Shown: positions 17,008 through 25,942, counted from the stretch's first letter. The stretch: 64,000 nt of DNA from Caballeronia sp. SEWSISQ10-4 2 (GCF_030464885.1 NZ_JALPRJ010000020.1:62001-126000); one strand, 5' to 3'. The notes: a model not told the origin generated them from the letters alone. Program-made: numbers and translations.

Positions 17008-18822
17008 ATGAACACGCCTTATAGTCGTTTGACGCGCACTCGGGAACTCACCGAGCCAACACGCGCGCGCAAACACCTGGTCCGCGAATTGACGGTTCAG
17101 CGCGACCAATTGAAAGCCGCACTGGAGAACATGCCACAGGGCATTTGCATGGTCGACGAGAGGGGCCACCTCACTGTATGCAATGCGCATTTCCTCCATA
17201 TGCTTCAGCTTCCGGACGACGCTTTCGACAAAGGGAAGACTTTTATCGATGTCCTGTCGCACAGCCCGGTGTTCGGGGGCCACGTCGAGCGCCAAGCGCG
17301 TCCTTACGCCACTGAATATTTCGAGATCGTCTGGTCGAGAAGTCCTGCGAATGTGCAACAGCTATGGTTCGACGATCGCGTCATGTCGATCACGCATCAG
17401 CCGTTGGCGACAGGCGGCTTCATTGAAACGTTCGACGACATCACGGAGCTACGCCAGGCCGACGCGCGCATTGCGCATATGGCGATGCACGATGCGTTGA
17501 CCGACTTGCCAAATCGCGCGCTGCTGCGGCAGCGCATCGAGGAGGCGTTGCCACACGGCGATCCTGCGGGTTGTGTGCTGCTGTATATCGATCTGGACCG
17601 GTTCAAGAACGTGAATGACACCCTTGGGCACGCGATTGGCGATGCACTGTTGCAGCGGGTTGCGGCACGGCTCACACAGCAGTTGCCGAATGGTGCCATG
17701 GTTGCGAGGATCGGCGGCGACGAATTCGCCGTGCTGATGCGAGACGGTATTGAACGCGATCAAGTCGCGATGCTTGCCGAGCAGCTAATTTGCAGCGTGA
17801 GCGACCCTTACGCCCTGGAGGGGCATGACATCGTGATCGGCACGAGTGTTGGCATCGCGATCGCGCCGGAGGACGGAGACGAATGGGCCGCGCTGGCGAA
17901 GCATGCGGACCTCGCGCTGTACGAAGCGAAGTCAGCCGGGCGCGGATGTTACCGCTTCTTCGAAGTCGAGATGGAGCGTTCGATGCAGGCTCAAAGAGCA
18001 CTCGCACTCGAACTGCATCAGGCGATTGGCCGGCATGAATTCGAACTGTGCTACCAGCCGCTCGTCAATCTGCATCCACAACGTGTGAACGGCTTCGAGG
18101 CCCTGTTGAGATGGCGTAATCCGAAGCGGGGTATTGTCGCAGCAGGCGAATTCGTGCCGCTTGCAGAAGAGCTGGGCCTGATCGTTCCTATTGGCGAGTG
18201 GGTACTCCGCCATGCTTGCTGGCGAGCAACGCGCTGGCCGGAGCCTATTCGCGTATCAGTCAATCTCTCCACGGCCCAGTTTCACGGCAATGGTCTTGTA
18301 GACGTTGTTGCGTCGGCATTGAGGGAGTCCGGGCTCGCGCCGCATCGGCTCGAACTTGAGATCACGGAGTCGATGATGCTCGACAACACGGAAGCGGTGC
18401 TGTCGGTGCTCCATCGGCTTCGGCGGATCGGTGTCAGCATCGCGATGGACGATTTCGGCACGGGCTACTCGTCGTTGAGCTATTTGACGATGTTTCCGTT
18501 CGATCGCATCAAGATCGACCAATCGTTCACGAGAGGGATCAACGAACGCCCGGAAGCGGCGGCTGTGATCCGGGCCGTGACGGGCATATGCGCGAGTCTT
18601 GGCATCGTCTGCACGGCCGAGGGCGTGGAGACGGGGACGCAGCTCGACTTCCTGTCACGGGCCGGGTGCGACGAGGCGCAGGGATATCTTTTTAGCCGCC
18701 CGCGTCCGGAACAAGAAATTGCGCGGTTCCTCGCGTCGTGGAAACCGCACGAACTCTGCCCGGTACCGGTGCTTTCCGAAACCGACGCGGGTTCACGCAC
18801 AGTGCAAGGAGATCTATCGTGA
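17008..18822 (+). CDS. PAS-GGDEF-EAL c-di-GMP turnover protein
   Basis: 604 residues; AGAGAGG lies five bases before the ATG. After a short coiled coil, a PAS domain (about 30-145, MPQGICMVDERGHLTVCN) leads to a complete GGDEF domain (GGDEF at 236-240) and a complete EAL domain (EAL at 364-366, then VNLSTAQF, ELEITES, DDFGTGYSS, KID, AEGVET). No RxxD inhibitory site precedes GGDEF. There are no membrane helices. Both catalytic sites look intact, so it may be bifunctional or set by the PAS ligand. Its stop overlaps the FIST gene start by four bases (GTGA), coupling the two. The broken EAL at 12 kb is a near relative of its C-terminus. Confidence 0.93.
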   Translation: MNTPYSRLTRTRELTEPTRARKHLVRELTVQRDQLKAALENMPQGICMVDERGHLTVCNAHFLHMLQLPDDAFDKGKTFIDVLSHSPVFGGHVERQARPYATEYFEIVWSRSPANVQQLWFDDRVMSITHQPLATGGFIETFDDITELRQADARIAHMAMHDALTDLPNRALLRQRIEEALPHGDPAGCVLLYIDLDRFKNVNDTLGHAIGDALLQRVAARLTQQLPNGAMVARIGGDEFAVLMRDGIERDQVAMLAEQLICSVSDPYALEGHDIVIGTSVGIAIAPEDGDEWAALAKHADLALYEAKSAGRGCYRFFEVEMERSMQAQRALALELHQAIGRHEFELCYQPLVNLHPQRVNGFEALLRWRNPKRGIVAAGEFVPLAEELGLIVPIGEWVLRHACWRATRWPEPIRVSVNLSTAQFHGNGLVDVVASALRESGLAPHRLELEITESMMLDNTEAVLSVLHRLRRIGVSIAMDDFGTGYSSLSYLTMFPFDRIKIDQSFTRGINERPEAAAVIRAVTGICASLGIVCTAEGVETGTQLDFLSRAGCDEAQGYLFSRPRPEQEIARFLASWKPHELCPVPVLSETDAGSRTVQGDLS

Positions 18823-19979
18823 GCCCACGGTCATCGACCCCGGTGGTTACACAGTCGACGAATCCCGATGCGCGCGAAGCCGTGCAGGAAGTGCACGCGG
18901 CGCTTGGAGAGTGCGATAGCGAATTGGTTTTGTTCTTCTGCTCCAGTCATTTCGATCTCGAAGCGCTTGCCGATGAACTGGGCAAGCGATTTGACGGCAC
19001 GGAGGTAGTCGGCTGTACGACGGCCGGGGAAATTGGACCCGCAGGTTATCGTGACCACAGTCTCGTCGCCGTGGCGCTGCCCCGCGCTTCGTTCACGGCA
19101 GTGACGGGGCGACTGGATGATCTCCATTGCTTCACGCTCGCAAGCGGACAAGTGCGCGCGCTTGACGTGCTGCACGAGCTGGAGAGGAAGTTGCCTGTTG
19201 CGCGCGACACGAATCCTTTCGCGCTGCTCATGATCGACGGCCTGTCGATGCGAGAGGAGACCGTGACGCGTACGCTGCAAAGCGCGTTGGGTAACATGCC
19301 TCTGATCGGCGGATCGGCCGCGGACGATTTGCGCTTCGAGCGGACCTTCGTTTTTCACGAGGGACGCTTTCGAAGCGACTGTGCGGTGCTCGTCATCGCC
19401 TCGACAACATTGCCGTTCAAGTCTTTCAAGACGCAGCATTTTCGCTCTGGCAACGAGCGGCTCGTTGTGACTGGCGCAAACGCCGAGCGGCGCACCGTGA
19501 GCGAAATCAATGGATTACCGGCCGCTCAGGAGTATGCGCGCCTGATCGGTGCCCGCGTCGAAGATCTCAGCCCAGGGCGCTTCGCGGCGGCTCCTGTCGT
19601 CGTACTGATCGACGGTACCGACTATGTGCGCTCGATTCAGAAGTTGAATCCGGACGGCAGTCTCACGTTCTACTGCGCAATCGAGGAGGGGCTGGTGCTG
19701 CGTGTTGCCCGGGGTCTCGATCTCGCAGAGAATCTGCACGCCACATTCGCCACGCTTCGCAATGATCTGGGCGAACTGCAGTTGGTGCTTGCCTGCGACT
19801 GCATCTTGCGCCACCTCGAAATGTTGCAGCGGGGCACACGGGATATCGCCGGCCAGTTGTTTCGGGATAACCGCACGGCGGGTTTCAGCACCTATGGCGA
19901 GCAATATAGCGGTGTGCACGTGAATCAGACGCTGGTCGGGATCGCATTCGGCTCCGTCGGGGAGAGCGCACGTGGATGA
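18819..19979 (+). CDS. FIST-domain signal sensor protein
   Basis: 386 residues from a GTG that shares four bases with the previous stop and has AAGGA eight bases upstream; the longer upstream frame lies inside the GGDEF-EAL gene. FIST_N (about 20-215) has the signatures LVLFFCSSHFDLEALADEL, GCTTAGEIGPAGY and LIGGSAADDL; FIST_C (about 215-375) has PAAQEYARLIG, DGSLTFYCAIEEG and ending SGVHVNQTLVGIAFG. FIST domains are described as ligand-sensing modules, probably for small molecules such as amino acids, and are often next to histidine kinases and c-di-GMP enzymes. The stop overlaps the next kinase start, so FIST and kinase are made together; I infer that FIST presents a ligand signal to that kinase. 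Confidence 0.9.
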   Translation: MSPRSSTPVVTQSTNPDAREAVQEVHAALGECDSELVLFFCSSHFDLEALADELGKRFDGTEVVGCTTAGEIGPAGYRDHSLVAVALPRASFTAVTGRLDDLHCFTLASGQVRALDVLHELERKLPVARDTNPFALLMIDGLSMREETVTRTLQSALGNMPLIGGSAADDLRFERTFVFHEGRFRSDCAVLVIASTTLPFKSFKTQHFRSGNERLVVTGANAERRTVSEINGLPAAQEYARLIGARVEDLSPGRFAAAPVVVLIDGTDYVRSIQKLNPDGSLTFYCAIEEGLVLRVARGLDLAENLHATFATLRNDLGELQLVLACDCILRHLEMLQRGTRDIAGQLFRDNRTAGFSTYGEQYSGVHVNQTLVGIAFGSVGESARG

Positions 19980-21138
19980 AACGCTACCGGTTGTCACCAC
20001 ACCGAGCGATCCGGTTTCGCTGCAATCGGAAATTACACGCTTGAACAAAGTCGTCCGGTCGCTGATGGATCGTGCGGAGCGCAGTACGATCGTCAGCGGA
20101 TCTGACTATAGCCTGTTCCAGATGGCGGTCACGCTCGAAGACCAGATTCGCCATCGGACCCGCGAACTGCAGGATGCATTAAGCGAGAACAAGAAAATCA
20201 CCCACGCGCTCGAGCGCACGCAGCGCCTGATGAAGGAGGAGATTGAGGAGCGTAAGCGGGCGCAGGCGGACCTGGAGCGGGAAAAGGAGGCGCAGCGGCG
20301 CTTGATCGACGAACTGGCGGAAACGCACGTCAAGCTGCTGCAATCCGAGAAACTCGCATCGATCGGGCAGCTTGCTGCTGGCGTAGCGCATGAAATCAAC
20401 AACCCGATTGGTTTTGTTGATTCCAATCTGAGAACACTGAAAAAGTGGGTTCAACAACTGCTCGACGCAATGGTGCAGCAAGACGCGATGTTTGGCGAGT
20501 GTGAGCCCGCCACGCGAGCTCGCATTGACGCAGCGCGCAAAGACGCCGATCTTGACTACCTTCGCGAGGACATCGGGCCGCTGATCGATGAGTCGATAGA
20601 GGGTGCGTCGCGCGTCCGGCGCATTGTGCAGGATCTGCGTGATTTTTCACGCGCGGGAAACGAGGACTGGAGCGTCGTTGACATCCATACGGGCCTGGAA
20701 GCCACACTGAATGTCGTACGCAATGAAATCAAATACAAGGCGGATATAGTCAAGGACTATGGCGAGTTGCCGCTCATCGAATGCATGGCGTCGCAGTTGA
20801 ACCAGGTGTTGATGAATCTGCTTGTGAACGCTGCACAAGCGATCCCCGTACGGGGCATCATCACGATCCGTACGCGTCGAGAAGACGATGGCGTGTCGAT
20901 CACGATTGCCGATACGGGCATAGGAATGTCGGCCGATGTAAAAGCAAGGATTTTCGACCCGTTTTATACGACCAAACCCGTTGGGCAAGGTACCGGATTG
21001 GGGTTGTCGGTTTCATATGGCATCGTCGAAAGGCATCGTGGCCGGATCGTTGTCGATAGCGCTCCCGGGGTAGGCTCCCACTTCACCGTATGGCTTCCCA
21101 TCGCGCGAAAGAATAGTGTCCCCGTGCAAGTCGCTTAG
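19972..21138 (+). CDS. Soluble coiled-coil histidine kinase paired with FIST protein
   Basis: 388 residues from a GTG inside the FIST gene (eight-base overlap). It has no PAS, GAF or membrane segment: residues 1-120 are coiled coil (LEDQIRHRTRELQDALSENK, EEIEERKRAQADLEREKEAQRR), then the H-box [20 protein letters not shown] and a HATPase with LLVNAAQAI, DTGIGMS and GTGLGLSV. The conserved linker DLDYLREDIGPLIDESIEG marks it as a paralogue of the kinases at 13666 and 21258. Lacking an own sensor, it probably takes input from the FIST protein. No cognate receiver is fused; the CheY-like protein or the HD-GYP regulator are candidate partners. Confidence 0.92.
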   Translation: MDETLPVVTTPSDPVSLQSEITRLNKVVRSLMDRAERSTIVSGSDYSLFQMAVTLEDQIRHRTRELQDALSENKKITHALERTQRLMKEEIEERKRAQADLEREKEAQRRLIDELAETHVKLLQSEKLASIGQLAAGVAHEINNPIGFVDSNLRTLKKWVQQLLDAMVQQDAMFGECEPATRARIDAARKDADLDYLREDIGPLIDESIEGASRVRRIVQDLRDFSRAGNEDWSVVDIHTGLEATLNVVRNEIKYKADIVKDYGELPLIECMASQLNQVLMNLLVNAAQAIPVRGIITIRTRREDDGVSITIADTGIGMSADVKARIFDPFYTTKPVGQGTGLGLSVSYGIVERHRGRIVVDSAPGVGSHFTVWLPIARKNSVPVQVA

Positions 21139-21257
21139 AGCTGAGGATCGAAGACTCGTGGCTTCAAATGCAACACCCACTTTGACAGACGTTGCGGCCG
21201 CCCCAGTTTAAACATCTCTTTTTCATCTTCTGAAAGGAGAGTGCTACCAGGACCACC

Positions 21258-23087
21258 ATGTATCTCGACAATCGCACACGGACGTCCGAACTCTCTTGCA
21301 TGCTGGCCATGTTGCGGGCAATCACCACTACACGCGTACCGGACGAGTTGTTCAGTACCCTGGTTCGTGCAGCGATGGAGAGTACGGGGGCGTGCAGGGC
21401 CTGTTTGCTGCTCGCGGAGGACGGGGCGTTACGGATAGTCGCGCAAGGAAAGACGGAAGACCAGCGCGTGGACGTTCGCACGAATCGTCAAGATACGTCG
21501 TGTTCCGGCTTACCCGAATCCATTGTTACTGCTGTGCAGCTTGGGCATGTCCAAGTGGTTCTCGCTGACGCGGCAGAGGCGAGCTCTTTTTCGAGCGATC
21601 CCTATCTGCGCCAGCAGGGTGTCAGGTCTGTTGCATGCTTGCCCATGATCGGGCAAGGTGACTTGCTCGGACTTGTCTATCTGGAGCACGATCTCCAGGC
21701 CGGTGTGTTCACAGAAGAGCGCGTCATGCTTCTGAACGCGCTGGTCGCGCAGGCAGCTATTTCGCTGGAGAATGTCCGGTATTGCGAACACCTCGCAAAA
21801 GAAAACGATCGACTCAATGCAGTGCAGAGCGAATTGGTTTTTCAGCGCAATTTGCTGCGGACTTTAGCCGAAACTTTTCCGCACCGCATTTATGCCAAGG
21901 ATACTCAGACCCGTTTTATTTTCGGCAATATGGCTGTTGCGCAAGGCATGGGTGTCGCGAGCCCTGATGAATTGCTGGGAAAAACGGATTTCGGCTTTTA
22001 TCCAGCGTCGTGCGCAGCTCGTTACTATCGAGAAGAACAGGCGATCATGCAATCCGGTCAGCCGTTGATGCATCACGAAGAAGAAGTTAATTATCTGTTG
22101 ACCAATGACGTGGCGTGGATGTTGACAACGAAGGTTCCTCTGCGCGATGACGAGGGAAAAGTGATCGGCATTGTCGGTGTCAACTACAACATCACCGAAC
22201 GCAAGCGAACCGAAATGGAACTGGTCTCGCGCAATGCCGAACTGCTGGAACTGAACGCCAGGCTTTCTCAAACCCAGGCTCAACTTGTGCAATCCGAGAA
22301 GCTGGCTTCTATCGGCCAGCTTGCTGCGGGCGTTGCACATGAAATAAACAATCCGATCGGGTTCATCTTCTCGAATTTCACCGCCCTGGATGGATATTTG
22401 GAGAAATTGCTGACCATGCTCGCCGCCTACAAGGAGGCGGAACAGTTCATTGATTCGAAAGCAACGACGGATAAATTAAAAGTGCTGAGCGAGCGGGTTG
22501 ACTTGCCGTTCCTAAAAGATGACATACCGGTGTTGATGACAGAGACCAAGGACGGAATCACTCGGGTACGAAAGATTGTCCAGGCACTTACCGATTTTTC
22601 GCGTACAGGGGGCAAGTTGGAGTGGCAATTCGCAGATCTGCACCTGGGAATCGATGCCACATTGAACATTATCAACAGCGAGATCAAATACAAAGCAGAT
22701 GTAGTCAAGGAATACGGTCAGATACCAGAGGTTGAGTGTTTGCCATCCGAAATCAATCAGGTGATCATGAATCTGCTCGTCAATGCAGCACATGCGTTGG
22801 GGGAGGAGCGAGGCAGGATCACTATTCGTACGCGCGCAGAACATGAGACCGTATCGATTGAAATTTCGGATACGGGTTGTGGCATCGAGAAGGAAAACCT
22901 GTCACGTATTTTCGACCCGTTTTACACGACGAAGCCGGTGGGTAATGGAACGGGGCTCGGGCTATCGTTATCGTACGGCATCGTACTAAAGCATGACGGA
23001 ACCTTGGAAGTCGAAAGTAAAGTCGGGAAAGGCACGGCTTTTCGGCTAGCCCTGCCAATCAAACGGCGGCGCCTTCAACCGGAGTGA
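21258..23087 (+). CDS. GAF-PAS sensor histidine kinase
   Basis: 609 residues; AGGACCACC precedes the ATG. A GAF domain occupies about 15-180 (AAMESTGACRACLLLAEDG, LPMIGQGDLLGLVYLEHD), a PAS domain about 205-325 (FPHRIYAKDTQTRFIFGN, IGIVGVNYNITERKR), then a coiled coil, H-box [20 protein letters not shown] and HATPase with NLLVNAAHAL, DTGCGIE and GNGTGLGLSLSYG. It is soluble. Compared with its neighbours it uses more A/T-ending codons (visible at 21800-22700), hinting at a different recent history. About 120 bases separate it from the FIST-associated kinase, so it may have its own promoter. The kinase call is certain; the ligand is unknown. Confidence 0.92.
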   Translation: MYLDNRTRTSELSCMLAMLRAITTTRVPDELFSTLVRAAMESTGACRACLLLAEDGALRIVAQGKTEDQRVDVRTNRQDTSCSGLPESIVTAVQLGHVQVVLADAAEASSFSSDPYLRQQGVRSVACLPMIGQGDLLGLVYLEHDLQAGVFTEERVMLLNALVAQAAISLENVRYCEHLAKENDRLNAVQSELVFQRNLLRTLAETFPHRIYAKDTQTRFIFGNMAVAQGMGVASPDELLGKTDFGFYPASCAARYYREEQAIMQSGQPLMHHEEEVNYLLTNDVAWMLTTKVPLRDDEGKVIGIVGVNYNITERKRTEMELVSRNAELLELNARLSQTQAQLVQSEKLASIGQLAAGVAHEINNPIGFIFSNFTALDGYLEKLLTMLAAYKEAEQFIDSKATTDKLKVLSERVDLPFLKDDIPVLMTETKDGITRVRKIVQALTDFSRTGGKLEWQFADLHLGIDATLNIINSEIKYKADVVKEYGQIPEVECLPSEINQVIMNLLVNAAHALGEERGRITIRTRAEHETVSIEISDTGCGIEKENLSRIFDPFYTTKPVGNGTGLGLSLSYGIVLKHDGTLEVESKVGKGTAFRLALPIKRRRLQPE

Positions 23088-23091
23088 AGAA

Positions 23092-23646
23092 TCACCTGGT
23101 TGACGGTAATGCTTCGAGTTGGGCGATTCTCTTTTGGTACTCCTTCGGCGCGTTTAACTTTAGCCGCGCAAGGTCGGCTGCGACACGGTCGAAGGGAGAT
23201 CGTACAGCGTCCCGTTTGATGCCGTCGATCTCCGCTTTCAGTTTGAGTCGATCTGCGAGCGTGTCGCTTTTTAGGATCCTGCCAGCCATTCGTCGATCAA
23301 GACGGTTACAGCATCCATCAACTGACCTAGCTGTTGTCTGTAGCTCTTTTTTGCTAACGATGGCCAGCTCGGTTCGAGAATCGCTTGAATTGTTTTCATT
23401 GATGACAATCCCTGCAAAGGTCCCACTGAGAAAAATAGGCTCGTTAAGAATCCCCGTGGTAAAGGCGCCTCGCGTCGCTGACGCCATGATTTGATTTAGC
23501 CGCGATGGCCAAATGAGCCAGGGATTTAGCATTGGACCGGCAGGCGGATCGCTCGTTATCACCTCCTCATCTTCAATCGTACCGGGCCGCCCACTTACGA
23601 GTACATGGATTGGCGGGTGAAAGATGCGCGTGCCCGCGTGGTTCGC
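23092..23646 (-). pseudogene. N-terminally truncated protein of unknown function
   Basis: The minus strand is open from 23646 (just after TAG at 23647-23649) to the stop at 23092 and reads as real protein from the first codons: AGTRIFHPPIHVLVSGRPGT, DEEVITSDPPAGPMLNPWLI, then a GTFAGIVINE strand and a helical C-terminus rich in charged residues. The only usable start is a GTG at 23562 whose GAGGAG is directly adjacent, so the natural start has probably been lost. I do not recognise the family. It is convergent with the GAF-PAS kinase, four bases away, and lies at the edge of a patchwork of gene fragments. Confidence 0.5.
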
Positions 23647-23838
23647 CTAGGACGCACTCCGGAGCCGAAGACAGGGCAGGTTAGAGCGAACCGCGAGAAA
23701 GAATTGTTTTCCCACATTTGGAACAAAGCGCGGACGTGGGGCTACACCGCTTGGCCAAATCCGTCGACCGGGATCGCGAGCTTTAACGAGGACGGCCGGA
23801 AGGGCATCTATTTTTACGACACGATGTTTGACAGATGA
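23605..23838 (+). CDS. Small hypothetical ORF in fragment patchwork
   Basis: 77 codons: MDWRVKDARARVVRLGRTPE, then ELFSHIWNKARTWGYTAWPN and NEDGRKGIYFYDTMFDR. The aromatic-rich composition with few rare residues looks coding, but there is no ribosome site and its first part overlaps the truncated minus-strand frame. It ends where an IS110 fragment begins. No family recognised; it may be another truncated piece. Confidence 0.3.
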   Translation: MDWRVKDARARVVRLGRTPEPKTGQVRANREKELFSHIWNKARTWGYTAWPNPSTGIASFNEDGRKGIYFYDTMFDR

Positions 23839-23916
23839 GGCACAGGAGGCACTGCGCGCTCTGACCCGTGCGCGTGAGGACATGAAGCATCTGCAACGCC
23901 AGGCCAAGCAACGGTT
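23828..23916 (+). mobile_element. IS110-family transposase fragment
   Basis: Frame beginning at 23828 reads LTDEAQEALRALTRAREDMK then HLQRQAKQRL. This matches the helix of IS110 transposases between the DEDD and Tnp20 domains (VPDxAHEAxRDLxRAREDxxxDLxRARQRLxxFLLRHG). The sequence leaves the family right where FLLRHG should follow, near 23916. Fewer than 35 codons survive. Confidence 0.65.
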
Positions 23917-24030
23917 GTTCTTGCCCCACGAACGCCGCACAAAAGTGACCACAGCCGCGAGTTCCTGATCGCAAAGCGATTGCGCGAACGGCGGCATACC
24001 ATAGGCTTCGGATTTCCAGCGGTGCTTGGC
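23917..24030 (-). pseudogene. C-terminal fragment of a c-type cytochrome
   Basis: In one minus-strand frame the sequence reads KHRWKSEAYGMPPFAQSL, then CDQELAAVVTFVRRSWGKN. This is the distal-Met helix of class I cytochrome c subunits of periplasmic dehydrogenases (YGMPPFAxxLxDxExAAVxTYVRxxWGN). The haem motif CxxCH is absent, so only the last ~38 residues remain, sandwiched between an IS110 fragment and an AbiH fragment. Confidence 0.65.
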
Positions 24031-24226
24031 GGATATCGACATCCATCGAGGCCAGGGCCGTCTCCAAGTCGCTCCAGTCCTCGTTCGCGGGCAAGTACTC
24101 GTCCACCTCACAGCGCAGATCGCGGTCATGCTGCCGCGCATAGGGCTTGAACTCGCCGAGGCTCGATGGAATGCCATGCCACAGGCCGAATCCATTGCCG
24201 ATTAGGTAAAGCGTCCGAGGCTGCAT
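24031..24226 (-). pseudogene. AbiH-family abortive-infection protein, N-terminal fragment
   Basis: From the ATG at 24226 the protein reads MQPRTLYLIGNGFGLWHGIP, then SSLGEFKPYARQHDRDL and VDEYLPANEDWSDLETALAS, followed by MDVD. AbiH proteins begin with exactly this LYxIGNGFDLxHGIPSSxxDF signature and the WxDLExAL motif. In this copy the family GNGFD is GNGFG. The match ends at about 24035, where cytochrome c sequence starts in another frame. The rest of the ~300-residue protein is missing. Confidence 0.75.
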
Positions 24227-24363
24227 TGCTGGGTTCCCTTTGCCCATGTGTGGCGCTTGGTAAGTGTGGGCGCGTCGAGGTGAGGAGAGGTTACAGAAAC
24301 ATTTTAAGGTTATAGATGATATGATATTGTTTGATAACTTTGATAATCCATTGGAGAGTATCC

Positions 24364-25035
24364 ATGAGTGTCGTCAACGAACATCCGGGCGTTTCGACCT
24401 TGGTGGGGACGCCCCAGGAAGTCCGCAACCGTCTCAGCCATTCCCACGCGGAGCGTGTGCTGGTGGTCGCGTTCGAGCACATCAAGCCCGTCCACCTGGA
24501 TGCGGTGACTGAGACCTTTGCCAACATGGCCTCCATGCTCGGTGTCTTTGTCGAGCGCCGCGACCGGGAGGCCTTGGAGCGCCTGGCGGACTTGCTGGTG
24601 CCACGAACACCGCCATCGCCTCGGCTGCTCAGGGAAACGGCCATGCTGGTGCGCGCGCGCAATGCGGTACTCGAAAGCGGTGATTGGCTGACAGCCGCAG
24701 AGGTCGCTCAACTGGCTGGCCTGAGTACGCGCAACCCAAGTGCCCAGCCCAACAAGTGGAAGAAGCAAGGTCAGATCTTCGCCATCCACCATGGAGGTGT
24801 CGATTACTTCCCTGGATATGGCCTGGACCGCGACGCGGGCTTTCGGCCCCTGAAGTGCCTGGCCAAGGTGATCGAGGTCTTCGATGGCAAGAAGGATGGC
24901 TGGGGACTCGCGTACTGGTTCCGTTCGGACAACAGCTTTCTGGGCGGCAAGCGCCCGCAGGATTTGCTGGCGACCGAACCGGAGCGTGTGATCTCCGCTG
25001 CGCGGGATGAGGTGCAAGAGGTAGCCCATGGCTAG
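24364..25035 (+). CDS. Antitoxin of a RES-type toxin-antitoxin pair
   Basis: 223 residues from the ATG preceded by TTGGAGAG; a longer start at 24331 lies in the A/T-rich promoter. The N-terminal ~100 residues are unfamiliar. A helix-turn-helix-like segment follows (WLTAAEVAQLAGLSTRNPSA), and the last 60 residues resemble the MbcA/ParS/Xre toxin-binding domain: LAYWFRSDNSFLGGKRPQDL then LATEPERVISAARDE. The toxin gene starts inside its stop (eight-base overlap), as in typical type II pairs. It probably neutralises the toxin and represses the shared promoter in the A/T-rich 24295-24360 interval. It is longer than usual for this antitoxin class. Confidence 0.75.
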   Translation: MSVVNEHPGVSTLVGTPQEVRNRLSHSHAERVLVVAFEHIKPVHLDAVTETFANMASMLGVFVERRDREALERLADLLVPRTPPSPRLLRETAMLVRARNAVLESGDWLTAAEVAQLAGLSTRNPSAQPNKWKKQGQIFAIHHGGVDYFPGYGLDRDAGFRPLKCLAKVIEVFDGKKDGWGLAYWFRSDNSFLGGKRPQDLLATEPERVISAARDEVQEVAHG

Positions 25036-25741
25036 ACGCGGCAGCAAGCCGTCGGCCGCGGCCCCAGTGGACCCGGCCGTTGTGCAGGATGCTGGCGCCA
25101 CGCCACTGGCGAAGTCTGAAATCCTGCATGTTACTCTGACGACCCTTCCCAAGGGACAGGCGCTGCAGCGCGTGCATCAGGAGAAGTATGCCGCTGTGCA
25201 GTTCAACCCTGGCGTCCAGGGCAATGCGCGCTTCAGCCCGATCCGCAACGACCGGGGCGAGCCGATCCCGACGCTGTACGCCGGTACGACCTTGCCATGT
25301 GCGCTGATGGAGACGGTGTTCCACGACGTGCCCCACACCGCGGGCTTCAAGAGCTTCGACAAGAATAAGCTCGCCGGTCAGGCGCATTCCGAGGTCGAGC
25401 TCGCCGGGGATTTGCAACTAGTCGACCTGGGCAGCGTGGCTCTGCGCAAGCTGGGTGTGCCGCGCAAGCAGTTGATCGACACCGAGAAAGACCAGTACCC
25501 AGTAACCCGGAAGTGGGCTGAGGCGATTCATCAGCAGTGTCCCGAGGCGCAGGGATTGTCCTGGGTGTCCCGACAGGACGACTCGGCCCGGGCCTTCGTG
25601 CTGTTCGGCGACCGGATCGCGGACAGCACATTGCAGCAGAAGGGAGTGTCCCGCAGCTTGATAGACGATGCGGATGCCTATACCGAGGTACTGGATCTGG
25701 CCGAACGCATTGGCGTGGAGATCGTGCCGGGGAAAAGCTGA
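25028..25741 (+). CDS. RES-domain toxin (predicted NAD+-consuming)
   Basis: 237 residues, translationally coupled to the antitoxin. The three residues that name the family are present: Arg68 in GNARFSPI, Glu95 in LYAGTTLPCALMETVFHD (with Tyr84), and Ser181 in LSWVSRQDD. Characterised RES toxins (MbcT and relatives) deplete NAD+ by phosphorolysis or hydrolysis and stop growth. Residues 1-30 form an unstructured Ala/Pro-rich lead-in. The pair is directly next to DNA with an AbiH fragment, i.e. a defence-gene neighbourhood. The family call is secure; the biochemical activity is inferred. Confidence 0.85.
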   Translation: MARRGSKPSAAAPVDPAVVQDAGATPLAKSEILHVTLTTLPKGQALQRVHQEKYAAVQFNPGVQGNARFSPIRNDRGEPIPTLYAGTTLPCALMETVFHDVPHTAGFKSFDKNKLAGQAHSEVELAGDLQLVDLGSVALRKLGVPRKQLIDTEKDQYPVTRKWAEAIHQQCPEAQGLSWVSRQDDSARAFVLFGDRIADSTLQQKGVSRSLIDDADAYTEVLDLAERIGVEIVPGKS

Positions 25742-25942
25742 GTGATGGCATAACGGGATGAGCAGCGCGAGTTGTAGCATCCACGTTTGCTTGCTCGTTG
25801 GTCCTCAAACTCGCCGAAGGGAGGGCGGTGTCCAGTCCATCTCGACCATCCACTGACGTTGGTCCGCACTTTCACGCGGACGTTGAGATGTCGGCTCCGC
25901 CCTCATTGAGGGCCATTCGAGTAACCCAGCGCGTGTGCGGGA

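Noticed and set aside
16429-17358. 309-codon minus-strand frame across the HD-GYP/GGDEF junction
   Set aside because: Spans two real genes and their spacer in antisense; no motif.
25899-25913. GCCCTCATTGAGGGC hairpin after the second receptor gene
   Set aside because: Stem is short with no T-run on either side; not strong enough to call a terminator.
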